This document shows, one piece after another, positions 1-6,476 of a stretch of 6,848 bases of DNA (position 1 is the first letter of the stretch; every line of letters starts with the position of its first letter). The notes under the pieces were generated by a model, which did not search any database, was not told where the DNA came from, and saw only the letters and a program-made list of their open reading frames with translations. This DNA comes from an uncultured Litoreibacter sp. (GTDB lineage: Bacteria > Pseudomonadota > Alphaproteobacteria > Rhodobacterales > Rhodobacteraceae): NCBI GenBank assembly GCA_937928335.1, contig CALFWN010000375.1:1-6848 (forward strand). The letters are read 5' to 3'. Made by a program: the position numbers and the translations under genes.

Positions 1-1703
1 TCCATCCGGTTGAGGACCAGCGCGGATTTATGGCCCAGCCCGAAGCCCTTCAGATGGATCAGATTGTCGCCCGAGAGCCGCTCGATATGGGCGCGGTCGC
101 CTGCGTGAAACGGGTCGTAGATCAGATAGATTTTCGAGGCCTCTGAGGTTTGCAGGGCGGCGTCGGAATAGGGCAGCGTCCAATCGGCGGCGCGGCCTTT
201 GCCGAAGCGTTTCTCCCAAGGCACCTCGGCGCTGTCCAAGGTTGTCTGCGGGCTGAAGGCCACCACGGTCGCGCCGGGCGCGAGGCTTGAGAAGGTCACC
301 GCGCCAAAGGCCCCCATCGAGGTGCCGACGAAAGAGACGGCATCAAATCGTTTGAAGAAGCCTGCATCGCGCAGCACGTTGAGATGGGCGATGAGGCCCG
401 CGTTTCGGAACCATGTCGAGCTTTGCGCGTAGACGCCAAGTTGCGAATAGTCCCGATCGGCGCAGAATTTCTGCGCCCAGGGCTCGCGGGCGGTGTTGGG
501 GTTTCCGGCCTGGCTGAGATTGTCGAAGCTGACGACGAGCTGGTTGCGGGACCGCTCGACGAAAGAGCAGCTGTAATCGTCGAATTTGTGAAACCAGCCA
601 TTGCGAGGGCCTGCGGGGTAGATCTCGGAAAACCATGTGGGCAGCACGGGGGCGTCTTCCTCGGGTTCGGGCTCGATCTCTGTTTCCGTCTCAGTGGGTG
701 CCGCGCTTGAAGGGTCTTCCGCAGTGGTTTCGCTGTCTTGCAGGCGGCGGGCGTGGAGGTTGCCGATGGCTTTGAGAATGGCCTCCATCGCGGCGGCGCG
801 GTCTTCAAGCTGTTGGCGGCTTTCCTCGATGGCGTTTTCTTCAGACAGGTCTATGTCGTCGTAGCGGAAGAAATCGGCATCGCCCGGCAGGTAGGTCTCG
901 ATGAGCTTTTCGATCTCCGGGGCCATTTGCTCCATCAACGCCACCCGCTGCGCCCCGGTGAAGACGTCTCGCGAGCGGATGGTGCCGGGATGCTCCATTG
1001 CGATCAGCTCCCGGATCACCTGCCTTGTGCGAAAATCGGTGACTTTGGACATGACAGCCAGCGCCTCTGACAACTCGGCAGAGAACGTTCTGTTGGCAAA
1101 CCCGGTATCCCGGTCGAGACCCTCTGGCAGATCAAGGCCAAGCTGATCAGTGAAATCCTGCACCAAATCGCCGCCTGATAGATGGGTCGGGCTGAACGGG
1201 CGCAGTACCACGTTTTCGCGGCCAAGCACCTGCCCGTAGCCGTCGATCACGTCCCAGTAACGGATCCTTCTGGGGGCATTGTCCAAAAAAGCCTGCCGGT
1301 CGGGGGGGATGCGGCCGTTTTTCAGGAGCTGCTTGTAGAGCGCCTCCAGATAGTTGTCGGGGCGGCGGATATAGCAGATCAGTTTGGTGCGGCCGAGCAT
1401 TGCCTTTGGAATGACGGCGGGCAGCTTGCGGGCGACGGGCGGGTTAAAGAGCATCTCGGAGGAGATGACATGCTGGGCGTCAGGTTGTGCGTCTGCCTCT
1501 GCCAGAATGGCGTCAAACAATGGCCCTGTGGTGCCGAGGCGTGCATTGGCGGATAGCTCGTTATGGGCAACATGGCTGCGCCCGGCCTTCATGTAGTTCA
1601 CCCCGCCCTCGGCGCGTAGGCGGGTCTCGTTGACCCTGAAAAAGTGCTGGAGCGAGGTGGTGCCCGTTTTTGGTGAGCCGATATGAAGCCAGATTGTCCC
1701 CAT
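1..1703 (-). CDS. Sulfotransferase-alpha/beta hydrolase fusion protein (3' end missing)
   Basis: The reading frame opens at the ATG at 1703 and stays open to the left edge: 567 codons, no stop, so the C-terminus is missing. Residues 1 to about 285 look like a PAPS-dependent sulfotransferase: the N-terminal motif HIGSPKTGTTSLQ (7-19) is the 5'-phosphosulfate binding loop, and RRPDNYLEALYKQ (113-125) sits where the 3'-phosphate binding element is expected. An acidic, Pro/Glu/Thr-rich linker (about 324-352) follows. Residues from about 355 match the neighbouring 317-residue hydrolase-like protein: nucleophile elbow GTSMG (Ser462), YDPFHAGD (Asp530 as possible acid) and GLGHKS (His558), so a Ser-Asp-His triad is plausible. 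The start overlaps the stop of the preceding gene as TAATG; a GGAG lies 10 nt upstream. Expected role: cytoplasmic sulfation of a glycan, coupled to an acyl hydrolase or transferase step. The sulfotransferase call is firm; the substrate and the hydrolase reaction are unknown. Confidence 0.85.
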   Translation of the reverse strand, partial: MGTIWLHIGSPKTGTTSLQHFFRVNETRLRAEGGVNYMKAGRSHVAHNELSANARLGTTGPLFDAILAEADAQPDAQHVISSEMLFNPPVARKLPAVIPKAMLGRTKLICYIRRPDNYLEALYKQLLKNGRIPPDRQAFLDNAPRRIRYWDVIDGYGQVLGRENVVLRPFSPTHLSGGDLVQDFTDQLGLDLPEGLDRDTGFANRTFSAELSEALAVMSKVTDFRTRQVIRELIAMEHPGTIRSRDVFTGAQRVALMEQMAPEIEKLIETYLPGDADFFRYDDIDLSEENAIEESRQQLEDRAAAMEAILKAIGNLHARRLQDSETTAEDPSSAAPTETETEIEPEPEEDAPVLPTWFSEIYPAGPRNGWFHKFDDYSCSFVERSRNQLVVSFDNLSQAGNPNTAREPWAQKFCADRDYSQLGVYAQSSTWFRNAGLIAHLNVLRDAGFFKRFDAVSFVGTSMGAFGAVTFSSLAPGATVVAFSPQTTLDSAEVPWEKRFGKGRAADWTLPYSDAALQTSEASKIYLIYDPFHAGDRAHIERLSGDNLIHLKGFGLGHKSALVLNRM

Positions 1704-2656
1704 TACACGATGTCTCCGGGTGGTATCATGCCGCGTTTGCGCAACAGCTTATCGGCGGCGTTCTTCTGGCGGCGAAACACAGGGGCCCGGCCTTGGGCGA
1801 GGACGTGGCTGGCCACGATAGAGACCCGCATCGGGTTCTTCTTTTCATTGATGCGCTGCATCAACTCACGCATGTAGCGTTTGAAATTACGCCGGGCGCG
1901 TAGCAATGTGTAGAAGCTCTGGCGGTCCAGAGAGCCGTTGACGCAGGCGGTGACCACTTTTTTCAGAATGCCCATTTTCACGAACCCCGAGGCGATGCGA
2001 TGGCCCTGAAAGCGGCATTTATATTTGATGACATTGGGGTTTTGAAACAGGGCCGCGTGCATGGCGTCGGGCGGCTCCAGCGGGTCGTAGAACAGATAGA
2101 CATATTTCGCCGTGGCCGACATTTCGGGGGCGTAGCCATATTGCGAGGTGAAATCGCGCGACCAGACCGTGTGGTAGCGCCGCTCCCAGGAACATAGGTC
2201 ACGGTCGAGCGAGGCCTGCGGGCTGATTGCAATCACGGTGGCACCGGGGCAGGCTGCGGAAAACGCGCAGGCCGCGTAGCCACCCATCGAGGCGCCGTAA
2301 AACACCACCCGGTCGAATTGTTTGAAAAACCCCTCGTCGCGCAGGCGGTTGAAGAAGGCGAAGACGTCTTCGTCGCGATACCATGTCCAGCCATGCGCCA
2401 TCATGCCGAGGATGGACCAGCCCTGTTTCTGGACAAATTCGAACCCCCAGGGCAGGCGGTTGCCCTTCTCGTAGACATGATCAAGGTTCTCGAAAGAGAT
2501 GATCAGCGTCTTGCCGGATTTGACGAACAGCGCGGTGTGCTCCTGGCCGATCTCCTCGTAAAACCCATGCGCGTCGCCAATGGTCCGCAGCTCGCCCGCC
2601 CATGCGTCGCGTGACAGCTCTTGATCGGTGAAGGAGAGGTCAATCGCCGGGGTCAT
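1703..2656 (-). CDS. Alpha/beta-hydrolase-like protein, paralogue of the fused domain
   Basis: 317 residues. Visible features are a strand ending in the nucleophile elbow GASMGG (121-126, Ser123), the motif YDPLEPPD (190-197, Asp191 as possible acid) and FQGHR (216-220, His219), in the order and spacing of an alpha/beta hydrolase catalytic triad. Residues about 50-220 align with the C-terminal half of the next gene: shared elements include SFxNL, RDxGFFKxFD, G-S-MG, PGATV and SPQ. Beyond about residue 225 is a basic tail rich in Arg and Lys (for example RARRNFKRYMREL, 253-265) with no hydrophobic membrane segment. No signal peptide is present, so it is probably cytoplasmic. The ATG overlaps the upstream TGA (ATGA), with GAGG 10 nt before it. 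The role could be deacylation or acyl transfer on a glycan intermediate; this is inferred only from fold motifs and neighbours. Relatives may carry a PAPS-reductase label in databases, but nothing here supports that activity. Confidence 0.85.
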   Translation of the reverse strand: MTPAIDLSFTDQELSRDAWAGELRTIGDAHGFYEEIGQEHTALFVKSGKTLIISFENLDHVYEKGNRLPWGFEFVQKQGWSILGMMAHGWTWYRDEDVFAFFNRLRDEGFFKQFDRVVFYGASMGGYAACAFSAACPGATVIAISPQASLDRDLCSWERRYHTVWSRDFTSQYGYAPEMSATAKYVYLFYDPLEPPDAMHAALFQNPNVIKYKCRFQGHRIASGFVKMGILKKVVTACVNGSLDRQSFYTLLRARRNFKRYMRELMQRINEKKNPMRVSIVASHVLAQGRAPVFRRQKNAADKLLRKRGMIPPGDIV

Positions 2657-3642
2657 TGCGCGGGGGCCTCGGTTGCGGCGAGAAGGGCGCGGCTCATCGG
2701 CGTGTCGCGCAGCTTGGCGATGGAGTTCTTGTGCCAGCGCACGGCGCGGCGATGCAGACGGTTGAGCTTGGCGTCCTCCATCAGCTTGGTATGGATGGCG
2801 CGGGCGGCGGGCAGAAGGGGCTGGATGGTCTCGTCGACCTCCTCGTTGCGGTTCATCTGGTGCCAGTACTCAGCGCCCATCGTGCCGCCTGTATTGACCC
2901 GCGTGCCCGCCCGGCCGCGCACGCTTTTCATCAGATAGGTCTCGCGGTTGCGCAGGGCGTAATGGTTCAGCTGACCCAGCCTGTAGCCGATGGTGGAGCG
3001 CTTCATGCGCCAGCCTTGGGCATAGTAGCTTTCCGGCATCTCCTCGCCCGAGCCGTTGACCCAACCCAGCGCCTTCCAGTCATCATCGGGCACAATCTTG
3101 GGCCGGTGCGCGCCGGTGACCGTGACCGCATCGGTGCGGTGGATGCTTTTCATCCCCCAGGCCTGGGCGGGCTTTGGGCAATGCAGCGGCGCGGCGCGGC
3201 GCAGGTCTTCGGTCAGGAACACGTCGCGATAGGCGTTGCGGTCGCTGATCCCAAAGAGCCGCCATGTCAGCGAAATGCAGTTGGCCTCGGGCACGGCGGC
3301 GGTCAGCGCCCGAATGGAGCGGTCGCCCACATGGATATTGATAAACTCATCCGTGTCGATCACCGCGACCCAATCGGCCTGCCTGTAGGCCTCCTGCCGG
3401 GGGGCCTTGCGGAACGCACGGACCTGATGGGAGGGGCGCTGGCCGGGCTGGTGGGTGTTGTCGACATGGGTGACATGGCCCATCTCCTGCAACCGGGTGA
3501 GGATACGGACCGTCGGGTCCTCGCAATCATTGGTGAAGATCAGAAAATGGTCGAACCCGATGGACAGATGGTAGGCCACCCATTCCAGAATGAACGGCCC
3601 CTCGTTCTTCATGCAGGTCAGGACCAGATACCGCTCTGCCAT
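2653..3642 (-). CDS. Glycosyltransferase, Glyco_tranf_2_4 / GT92-like
   Basis: 329 residues from the ATG at 3642. The N-terminus MAERYLVLTCMKNEGPFILE leads into EWVAYHLSIGFDHF and IFTNDCED, the nucleotide-sugar binding opening typical of this GT-A family. The metal-binding DXD is DTD at 96-98 within VIDTDEFINI. Further family landmarks are LTWRLFG (125-131), GAHRPK (177-182) and QLNHYALRNRETYLMKS (224-240). The C-terminal 45 residues are basic and probably helical. The frame is open far upstream of 3642 (to 4179), but that extension lies antiparallel-free within the coding region of the preceding gene in another frame and lacks domain similarity, so the start at MAERYLV is preferred. It begins 4 nt after the upstream stop and ends in a 4-nt overlap with the hydrolase gene, so translation by coupling is likely; only a weak GGTAGG precedes it. 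It should transfer a sugar in the cytoplasm; donor and acceptor are unknown. A paralogue lies at 5445-6476. Confidence 0.9.
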   Translation of the reverse strand: MAERYLVLTCMKNEGPFILEWVAYHLSIGFDHFLIFTNDCEDPTVRILTRLQEMGHVTHVDNTHQPGQRPSHQVRAFRKAPRQEAYRQADWVAVIDTDEFINIHVGDRSIRALTAAVPEANCISLTWRLFGISDRNAYRDVFLTEDLRRAAPLHCPKPAQAWGMKSIHRTDAVTVTGAHRPKIVPDDDWKALGWVNGSGEEMPESYYAQGWRMKRSTIGYRLGQLNHYALRNRETYLMKSVRGRAGTRVNTGGTMGAEYWHQMNRNEEVDETIQPLLPAARAIHTKLMEDAKLNRLHRRAVRWHKNSIAKLRDTPMSRALLAATEAPAQ

Positions 3643-3646
3643 GCGC

Positions 3647-5287
3647 CTACCGTTTATGAACCACAAGCACCTGATCGCGCTTGTTTTTATTGAAATGGGC
3701 CTGAAAGACGAAACAGCCGGAGATGTCGATGCGCAAGGCGTTGATCTCCTTGCTGATTGCGGGGTCGGGATGTTCAAAAAAGCCCTTCTTGAGGTAGCTT
3801 TGAAACAGATCGGCCGTCTTTGGGAAGTCGTCCCGCTCCATGTTTTCGGGCTGCCACCGCAGGTCTTCGATGACGTAGAGGCCGCCGGAGGCCAGCTTGG
3901 GGAACAGCTCCAGAAAGCCGAATTGTTGGTGATGGCTGGCATGGGAGGCGTCGTCGATGATGATGTCGAGCTTGCCCATCTCCGAGGCGGCGCGTTGGAT
4001 ATTCTCGCGCTCCTCCATATCGCATTGGATGAAGCGGAAGCGGTCCTCCTTGAACCAGCTGAAATCGGAGACATCGAGCCCGATGATCTTGGCCTTCTCG
4101 AAAAACTCCAGCCAGATGCGCACCGACGGCGCATCCGTGGTTTTGCGCGTGGCGTCTTTGCCGTGCTCGGGCCCGCCAATTTGCAGCCCCATCTCCAAGA
4201 GCGTGATTGCGCGTTTGCGGAAGGGCTGGAAGAGCATGTTGTAGAGCTCAGTATAGCGGTGCTTGCTTGATCCTTTGTCGGAGCCGTGTTTGTCGGCCAA
4301 ATCCGTCAGGTTCACCTGTCCGCGCCCGTATCTGTCATGCGCCCGCACGCGCGGCGGCTGCGCCATGTCGGGCTTGGGTGTCTTGGCGGGCGCGTCCTGT
4401 GTGATGGGCACGCCTTTTTTGGCGGCCTTGTTCTTTTTGGCGGCCTCTTCTTCGCGCGGAATGTATTCAGGCATTGGCGCGTCCAATGGGTTGATATCGT
4501 GCTTCTTGATTAGGCGATCCACGAGACTGCCCACAGGCGGCAACCCGTCCTCATGGGTCATCAAGCGGCGGCGCATACGGCGACCGTAGAAATGGATCGA
4601 GTAGGTGTTGTCCGTCACATTGCGTGAGATGTCGAACCCCGGACGCAGCATCATCAAGCGGCGCTTGAAGTGAAACGGATAGAGACCTTCGGGCGGGTGG
4701 GCATAGCGCGCCTCCCCGGTTTTCTTCAGAAAATGCGTGATCGCGTGCGGGCCCCAGACGCCCCAGGGCTGCTCGCCGGCATGGACGGGTTTGCCTGCAT
4801 CCTTGGCGGCTTGCAGCTCTGCCTGATAGGCCTTGCCGTACCATTCGGGGATTGCGTATTCGTCGCTGGTATAGTCCAGCAGAGCCGCCAGCGTTTCGCT
4901 GTCCTGCGGCAGGCCAAGCACGCCGCCATTGATATGGGTCGTGGATTCCCAGCCGTAGAAATGCCCGTTCGGCGTCTTGAACTTCTTGACGCAATAGGCG
5001 TCCGTGTCCGCCCAGATGATGTCGTCATGCTTTTCCAGCAGCTTGTAGCGCCACAGGTCGGAATGCAGCGCGGGGGAGCCGGTGCGTTCATGTGTCAGAA
5101 AGGTCTTTTGCGGCAGGATGTCATTGGCATCGCAGACCTCGATCCCGTCGGGAATATTGCCGACCTCGCCATAGGTATACATTTTGACGTGGTGGCCCGC
5201 GTCACGAAAGGAGACCGCGCAAAGCTGCTCCAGATAGGTAAGATTGCCGCCAATCCATAGCTGCGCAATTGCGTAGTCTTTGCTCAC
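3647..5287 (-). CDS. Bifunctional DXD glycosyltransferase-SAM methyltransferase fusion
   Basis: 546 residues if started at the GTG at 5287. Residues 1 to about 260 form a GT32-like (capsular or DXD sugar) transferase: AIAQLWIGGNLTYLEQL at 6-22, SDLWRYKLLEKHDDIIWADT at 76-95 with DXD = DTD (94-96), and HINGGVLGLP (118-127). A charged linker rich in Glu, Ala and Lys (about 275-325) follows. Residues about 325-546 are a class I methyltransferase resembling macrolide and rhamnosyl O-methyltransferases of the MycE type: DKHGSDKGSSKHRYTELYN (332-350), SAM-binding LLEMGLQIGG (363-372), GLDVS (403-407), DIIIDDASH (441-449) and GGLYVIEDL (468-476); the DD and ED pairs correspond to metal ligands in that family. 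Likely role: add a sugar and O-methylate it or a neighbour. The frame extends to an ATG at 5476 but that part overlaps the divergent gene and looks non-coding; GTG has GGGG 6 nt upstream. It is first in the leftward operon. Domain calls are firm, start moderately so. Confidence 0.88.
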   Translation of the reverse strand: MSKDYAIAQLWIGGNLTYLEQLCAVSFRDAGHHVKMYTYGEVGNIPDGIEVCDANDILPQKTFLTHERTGSPALHSDLWRYKLLEKHDDIIWADTDAYCVKKFKTPNGHFYGWESTTHINGGVLGLPQDSETLAALLDYTSDEYAIPEWYGKAYQAELQAAKDAGKPVHAGEQPWGVWGPHAITHFLKKTGEARYAHPPEGLYPFHFKRRLMMLRPGFDISRNVTDNTYSIHFYGRRMRRRLMTHEDGLPPVGSLVDRLIKKHDINPLDAPMPEYIPREEEAAKKNKAAKKGVPITQDAPAKTPKPDMAQPPRVRAHDRYGRGQVNLTDLADKHGSDKGSSKHRYTELYNMLFQPFRKRAITLLEMGLQIGGPEHGKDATRKTTDAPSVRIWLEFFEKAKIIGLDVSDFSWFKEDRFRFIQCDMEERENIQRAASEMGKLDIIIDDASHASHHQQFGFLELFPKLASGGLYVIEDLRWQPENMERDDFPKTADLFQSYLKKGFFEHPDPAISKEINALRIDISGCFVFQAHFNKNKRDQVLVVHKR

Positions 5288-5293
5288 GATGTG

Positions 5294-5320
5294 CCCCGCG
5301 ATTGAGCGGGTTTGCCCCGC
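5294..5320 (-). promoter_or_regulatory. Leader with two alternative hairpins over the ribosome binding site
   Basis: Read on the minus strand, the transcript would contain GCGGGG (5320-5315), CCCGC (5310-5306) and GCGGGG (5299-5294), then CACATC and the GTG start. The central CCCGC can pair either with the first GCGGG (loop of 5 nt) or with the second (loop of 6 nt). The second contains the GGGG that is the only reasonable Shine-Dalgarno sequence, 6 nt before GTG. The two hairpins exclude each other, so the second could close the ribosome site and the first open it. Regulatory use is an inference. Confidence 0.35.
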
Positions 5321-5342
5321 CTTGTTGCTTATCCTTGTTTCG

Positions 5343-5371
5343 ATTCTCGCAAAGGGCAGGGTAAAACGCAA
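5343..5371 (-). promoter_or_regulatory. Weak candidate sigma-70 promoter for the leftward operon
   Basis: On the minus strand, TTGCGT (5371-5366) and GAGAAT (5348-5343) are separated by exactly 17 nt. The first keeps the TTG that matters most in alphaproteobacterial -35 elements; the second matches the -10 consensus at 4 of 6 positions. It would start transcription about 50 nt before the GTG, upstream of the leader hairpins. The match is weak and could be chance. Confidence 0.25.
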
Positions 5372-5380
5372 GGAAAAGGT

Positions 5381-5401
5381 GATTCGGTTTTTGGTCGAAT
5401 C
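5381..5401. promoter_or_regulatory. Perfect inverted repeat, candidate operator
   Basis: GATTCG and CGAATC form a perfect 6-bp inverted repeat around a 9-bp T-rich centre, 21 bp in all. Half-site centres are 15 bp apart. It sits about 10 bp upstream of the weak leftward -35 candidate and 44 bp before the rightward ATG, a place from which one bound dimer could affect both units. A further GATTC occurs at 5342-5346. Function is inferred from position and symmetry only. Confidence 0.3.
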
Positions 5402-5444
5402 CCCTGCAAAAAAGAGGTGCCAAACCTTGGTGCAGAGCAGCCCC

Positions 5445-6476
5445 ATGACCGTGACCATCGTCACCACGATGCGCAATGAAGGCGCGCATCTTCTGGAATG
5501 GATCGCACATCACCGCGCCGCGGGCGTGAGCGGCTTTCTGGTCTATATCAATGATTGCGAGGATGGCAGCGAGGCGCTGTTGCGGCTGTTGCCGGGGGTG
5601 GAGGTTGTGGCGCTGGGTAGGGGCGAAAAACCTCCGCAATGGCGTGCGCTGAGGGCGGCCTGGGATCATCCGATGGTGGCCGGTTCTGGCTGGGTGACCT
5701 GTCTGGATTGTGACGAATTTATCAACCTTAGCAATGGGTTGCGCGGCGTTCCTGATCTGATCAAGGCCGCAGGTGGCGACGCGATCATGCTGCCGTGGCG
5801 GCTGTTTGGCCATAATGACGAGGTCACCCTGTCGGATGCGCCAAGCTGCGCGCGCTTCACCCGCTGCGCCGCGCCGGACATGCTGTATCCCGCGATTGGC
5901 AGCTATTTCAAAACCCTGTTTCGCCGTGCCGGTCCGTTTCGCCAATTGGGCGTGCATCGCCCCAAACAGAAGAACCCGGACCGCCACGGGCTGCCTGACT
6001 GGCGTGACGGCTCGGGGCAAGTGCTGACGGGGAGCCTGCCTGCCAATGACGCGCAAATCCTGCATTGGGGCGCACCGATTGCGCGGGATCTGGTGCAGTT
6101 GAACCACTATTCTGTTCGCTCGGCGGCGGATTTTCTGATCAAACAAGAGCGCGGGCTTCCGAACCATCAATCCAAGCGCATCGATCTGACCTATTGGGTG
6201 GAGCGGAATTTCAACACGGTAGAAGACCGCTCGATTGAGGCGATGGGTGCCGCCACGGCGAAGGTGCTGGCGCAGTTCATGGGTCTGGACGGCGTGGCGC
6301 AGGCGCAGGCGGCGTGCCGGGACTGGCATCGCGCGCGGTTTGAGACGCTGATGGGCACGGCTGAGGGGTTGAAACTATATGGCCGGCTGCTGCTGGCAGG
6401 CGGCAGCGAGGCACTGGACAAGGAGGCCGCTCTTGCGCTGATCAAGGCCTATGGCGAGGTGCATTCAGGTGAGTGA
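5445..6476 (+). CDS. Glycosyltransferase, Glyco_tranf_2_4 / GT92-like, paralogue of the leftward one
   Basis: 343 residues from the ATG at 5445. The opening MTVTIVTTMRNEGAHLLEWI and FLVYINDCED (31-40) match the start of the glycosyltransferase at 2653-3642. The metal-binding DXD is DCD (88-90) in LDCDEFINL, and LPWRLFG (116-122), GVHRPK (169-174) and QLNHYSVRSAADFLIKQ (218-234) follow in the same order as in the paralogue. The stretch between the opening and the DXD is about 8 residues shorter. The frame is open back to 5280, but those 55 residues overlap the divergent gene start and have no family counterpart. Only a weak purine run (AGAG, about 7-10 nt upstream) precedes the ATG. It is the first gene of the rightward unit and overlaps the next by 8 nt. 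It should add a sugar in the cytoplasm; no signal peptide or membrane segment is seen. Donor and acceptor are unknown. Confidence 0.9.
   Translation: MTVTIVTTMRNEGAHLLEWIAHHRAAGVSGFLVYINDCEDGSEALLRLLPGVEVVALGRGEKPPQWRALRAAWDHPMVAGSGWVTCLDCDEFINLSNGLRGVPDLIKAAGGDAIMLPWRLFGHNDEVTLSDAPSCARFTRCAAPDMLYPAIGSYFKTLFRRAGPFRQLGVHRPKQKNPDRHGLPDWRDGSGQVLTGSLPANDAQILHWGAPIARDLVQLNHYSVRSAADFLIKQERGLPNHQSKRIDLTYWVERNFNTVEDRSIEAMGAATAKVLAQFMGLDGVAQAQAACRDWHRARFETLMGTAEGLKLYGRLLLAGGSEALDKEAALALIKAYGEVHSGE

Larger units (their letters stand above)
5288..5444. promoter_or_regulatory. Divergent intergenic region with promoters for both transcription units
   Basis: This 157-bp gap lies between the two diverging gene starts (GTG at 5287 leftward, ATG at 5445 rightward) and must hold both promoters unless transcription enters from outside. 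It is visibly richer in A and T than the flanking genes, notably at 5361-5411. It contains a perfect inverted repeat (5381-5401), repeated TGCCCCGC octamers (5292-5299 and 5313-5320) and a direct repeat GGTGC (5416-5420 and 5429-5433). No strong sigma-70 consensus is evident for the rightward gene. Confidence 0.6.

Noticed and set aside
2656..3693. Long plus-strand open frame of 345 codons opposite the leftward glycosyltransferase
   Set aside because: It is antisense to a gene with clear family motifs (DTD, WRLFG, LNHY). Its translation is a low-information mix typical of the reverse strand of GC-rich coding DNA and has no recognisable domain.
3643..4179. N-terminal extension of the leftward glycosyltransferase to 4179
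   Set aside because: The extension is read out of frame from the methyltransferase coding region and is Ser/Arg/Pro-rich nonsense. The family opening starts at MAERYLV (3642).
4415..4420. A6 run in the linker as a programmed frameshift site
   Set aside because: In frame it reads AAA AAA GGC, which does not fit the X XXY YYZ slippery pattern, and the downstream methyltransferase is already in frame.
5306..5320. GC hairpin in the intergenic region as an intrinsic terminator
   Set aside because: The stem is only 5 bp, no U tract follows on either strand, and it lies in the leader of the leftward operon rather than after a gene.
5280..5444. ATG start at 5280 for the rightward glycosyltransferase
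   Set aside because: The 55 extra residues have no counterpart in the paralogue, cross the regulatory spacer and overlap the divergent GTG. The hydrophobic stretch CPALLLILVSIL is short and followed by basic residues, so I do not regard it as a signal anchor, though it is the one alternative worth testing.
5288..5476. ATG start at 5476 for the glycosyltransferase-methyltransferase fusion
   Set aside because: It would place 63 extra residues across the intergenic region and the start of the divergent gene. The domain begins a few residues after GTG 5287, which has a GGGG at proper spacing.
5202..6329. Minus-strand open frame of 375 codons opposite the rightward glycosyltransferase
   Set aside because: It is antisense to a protein with clear glycosyltransferase motifs. 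Its product is rich in Arg, Gln and Ala with no domain signature, as expected for a shadow frame.
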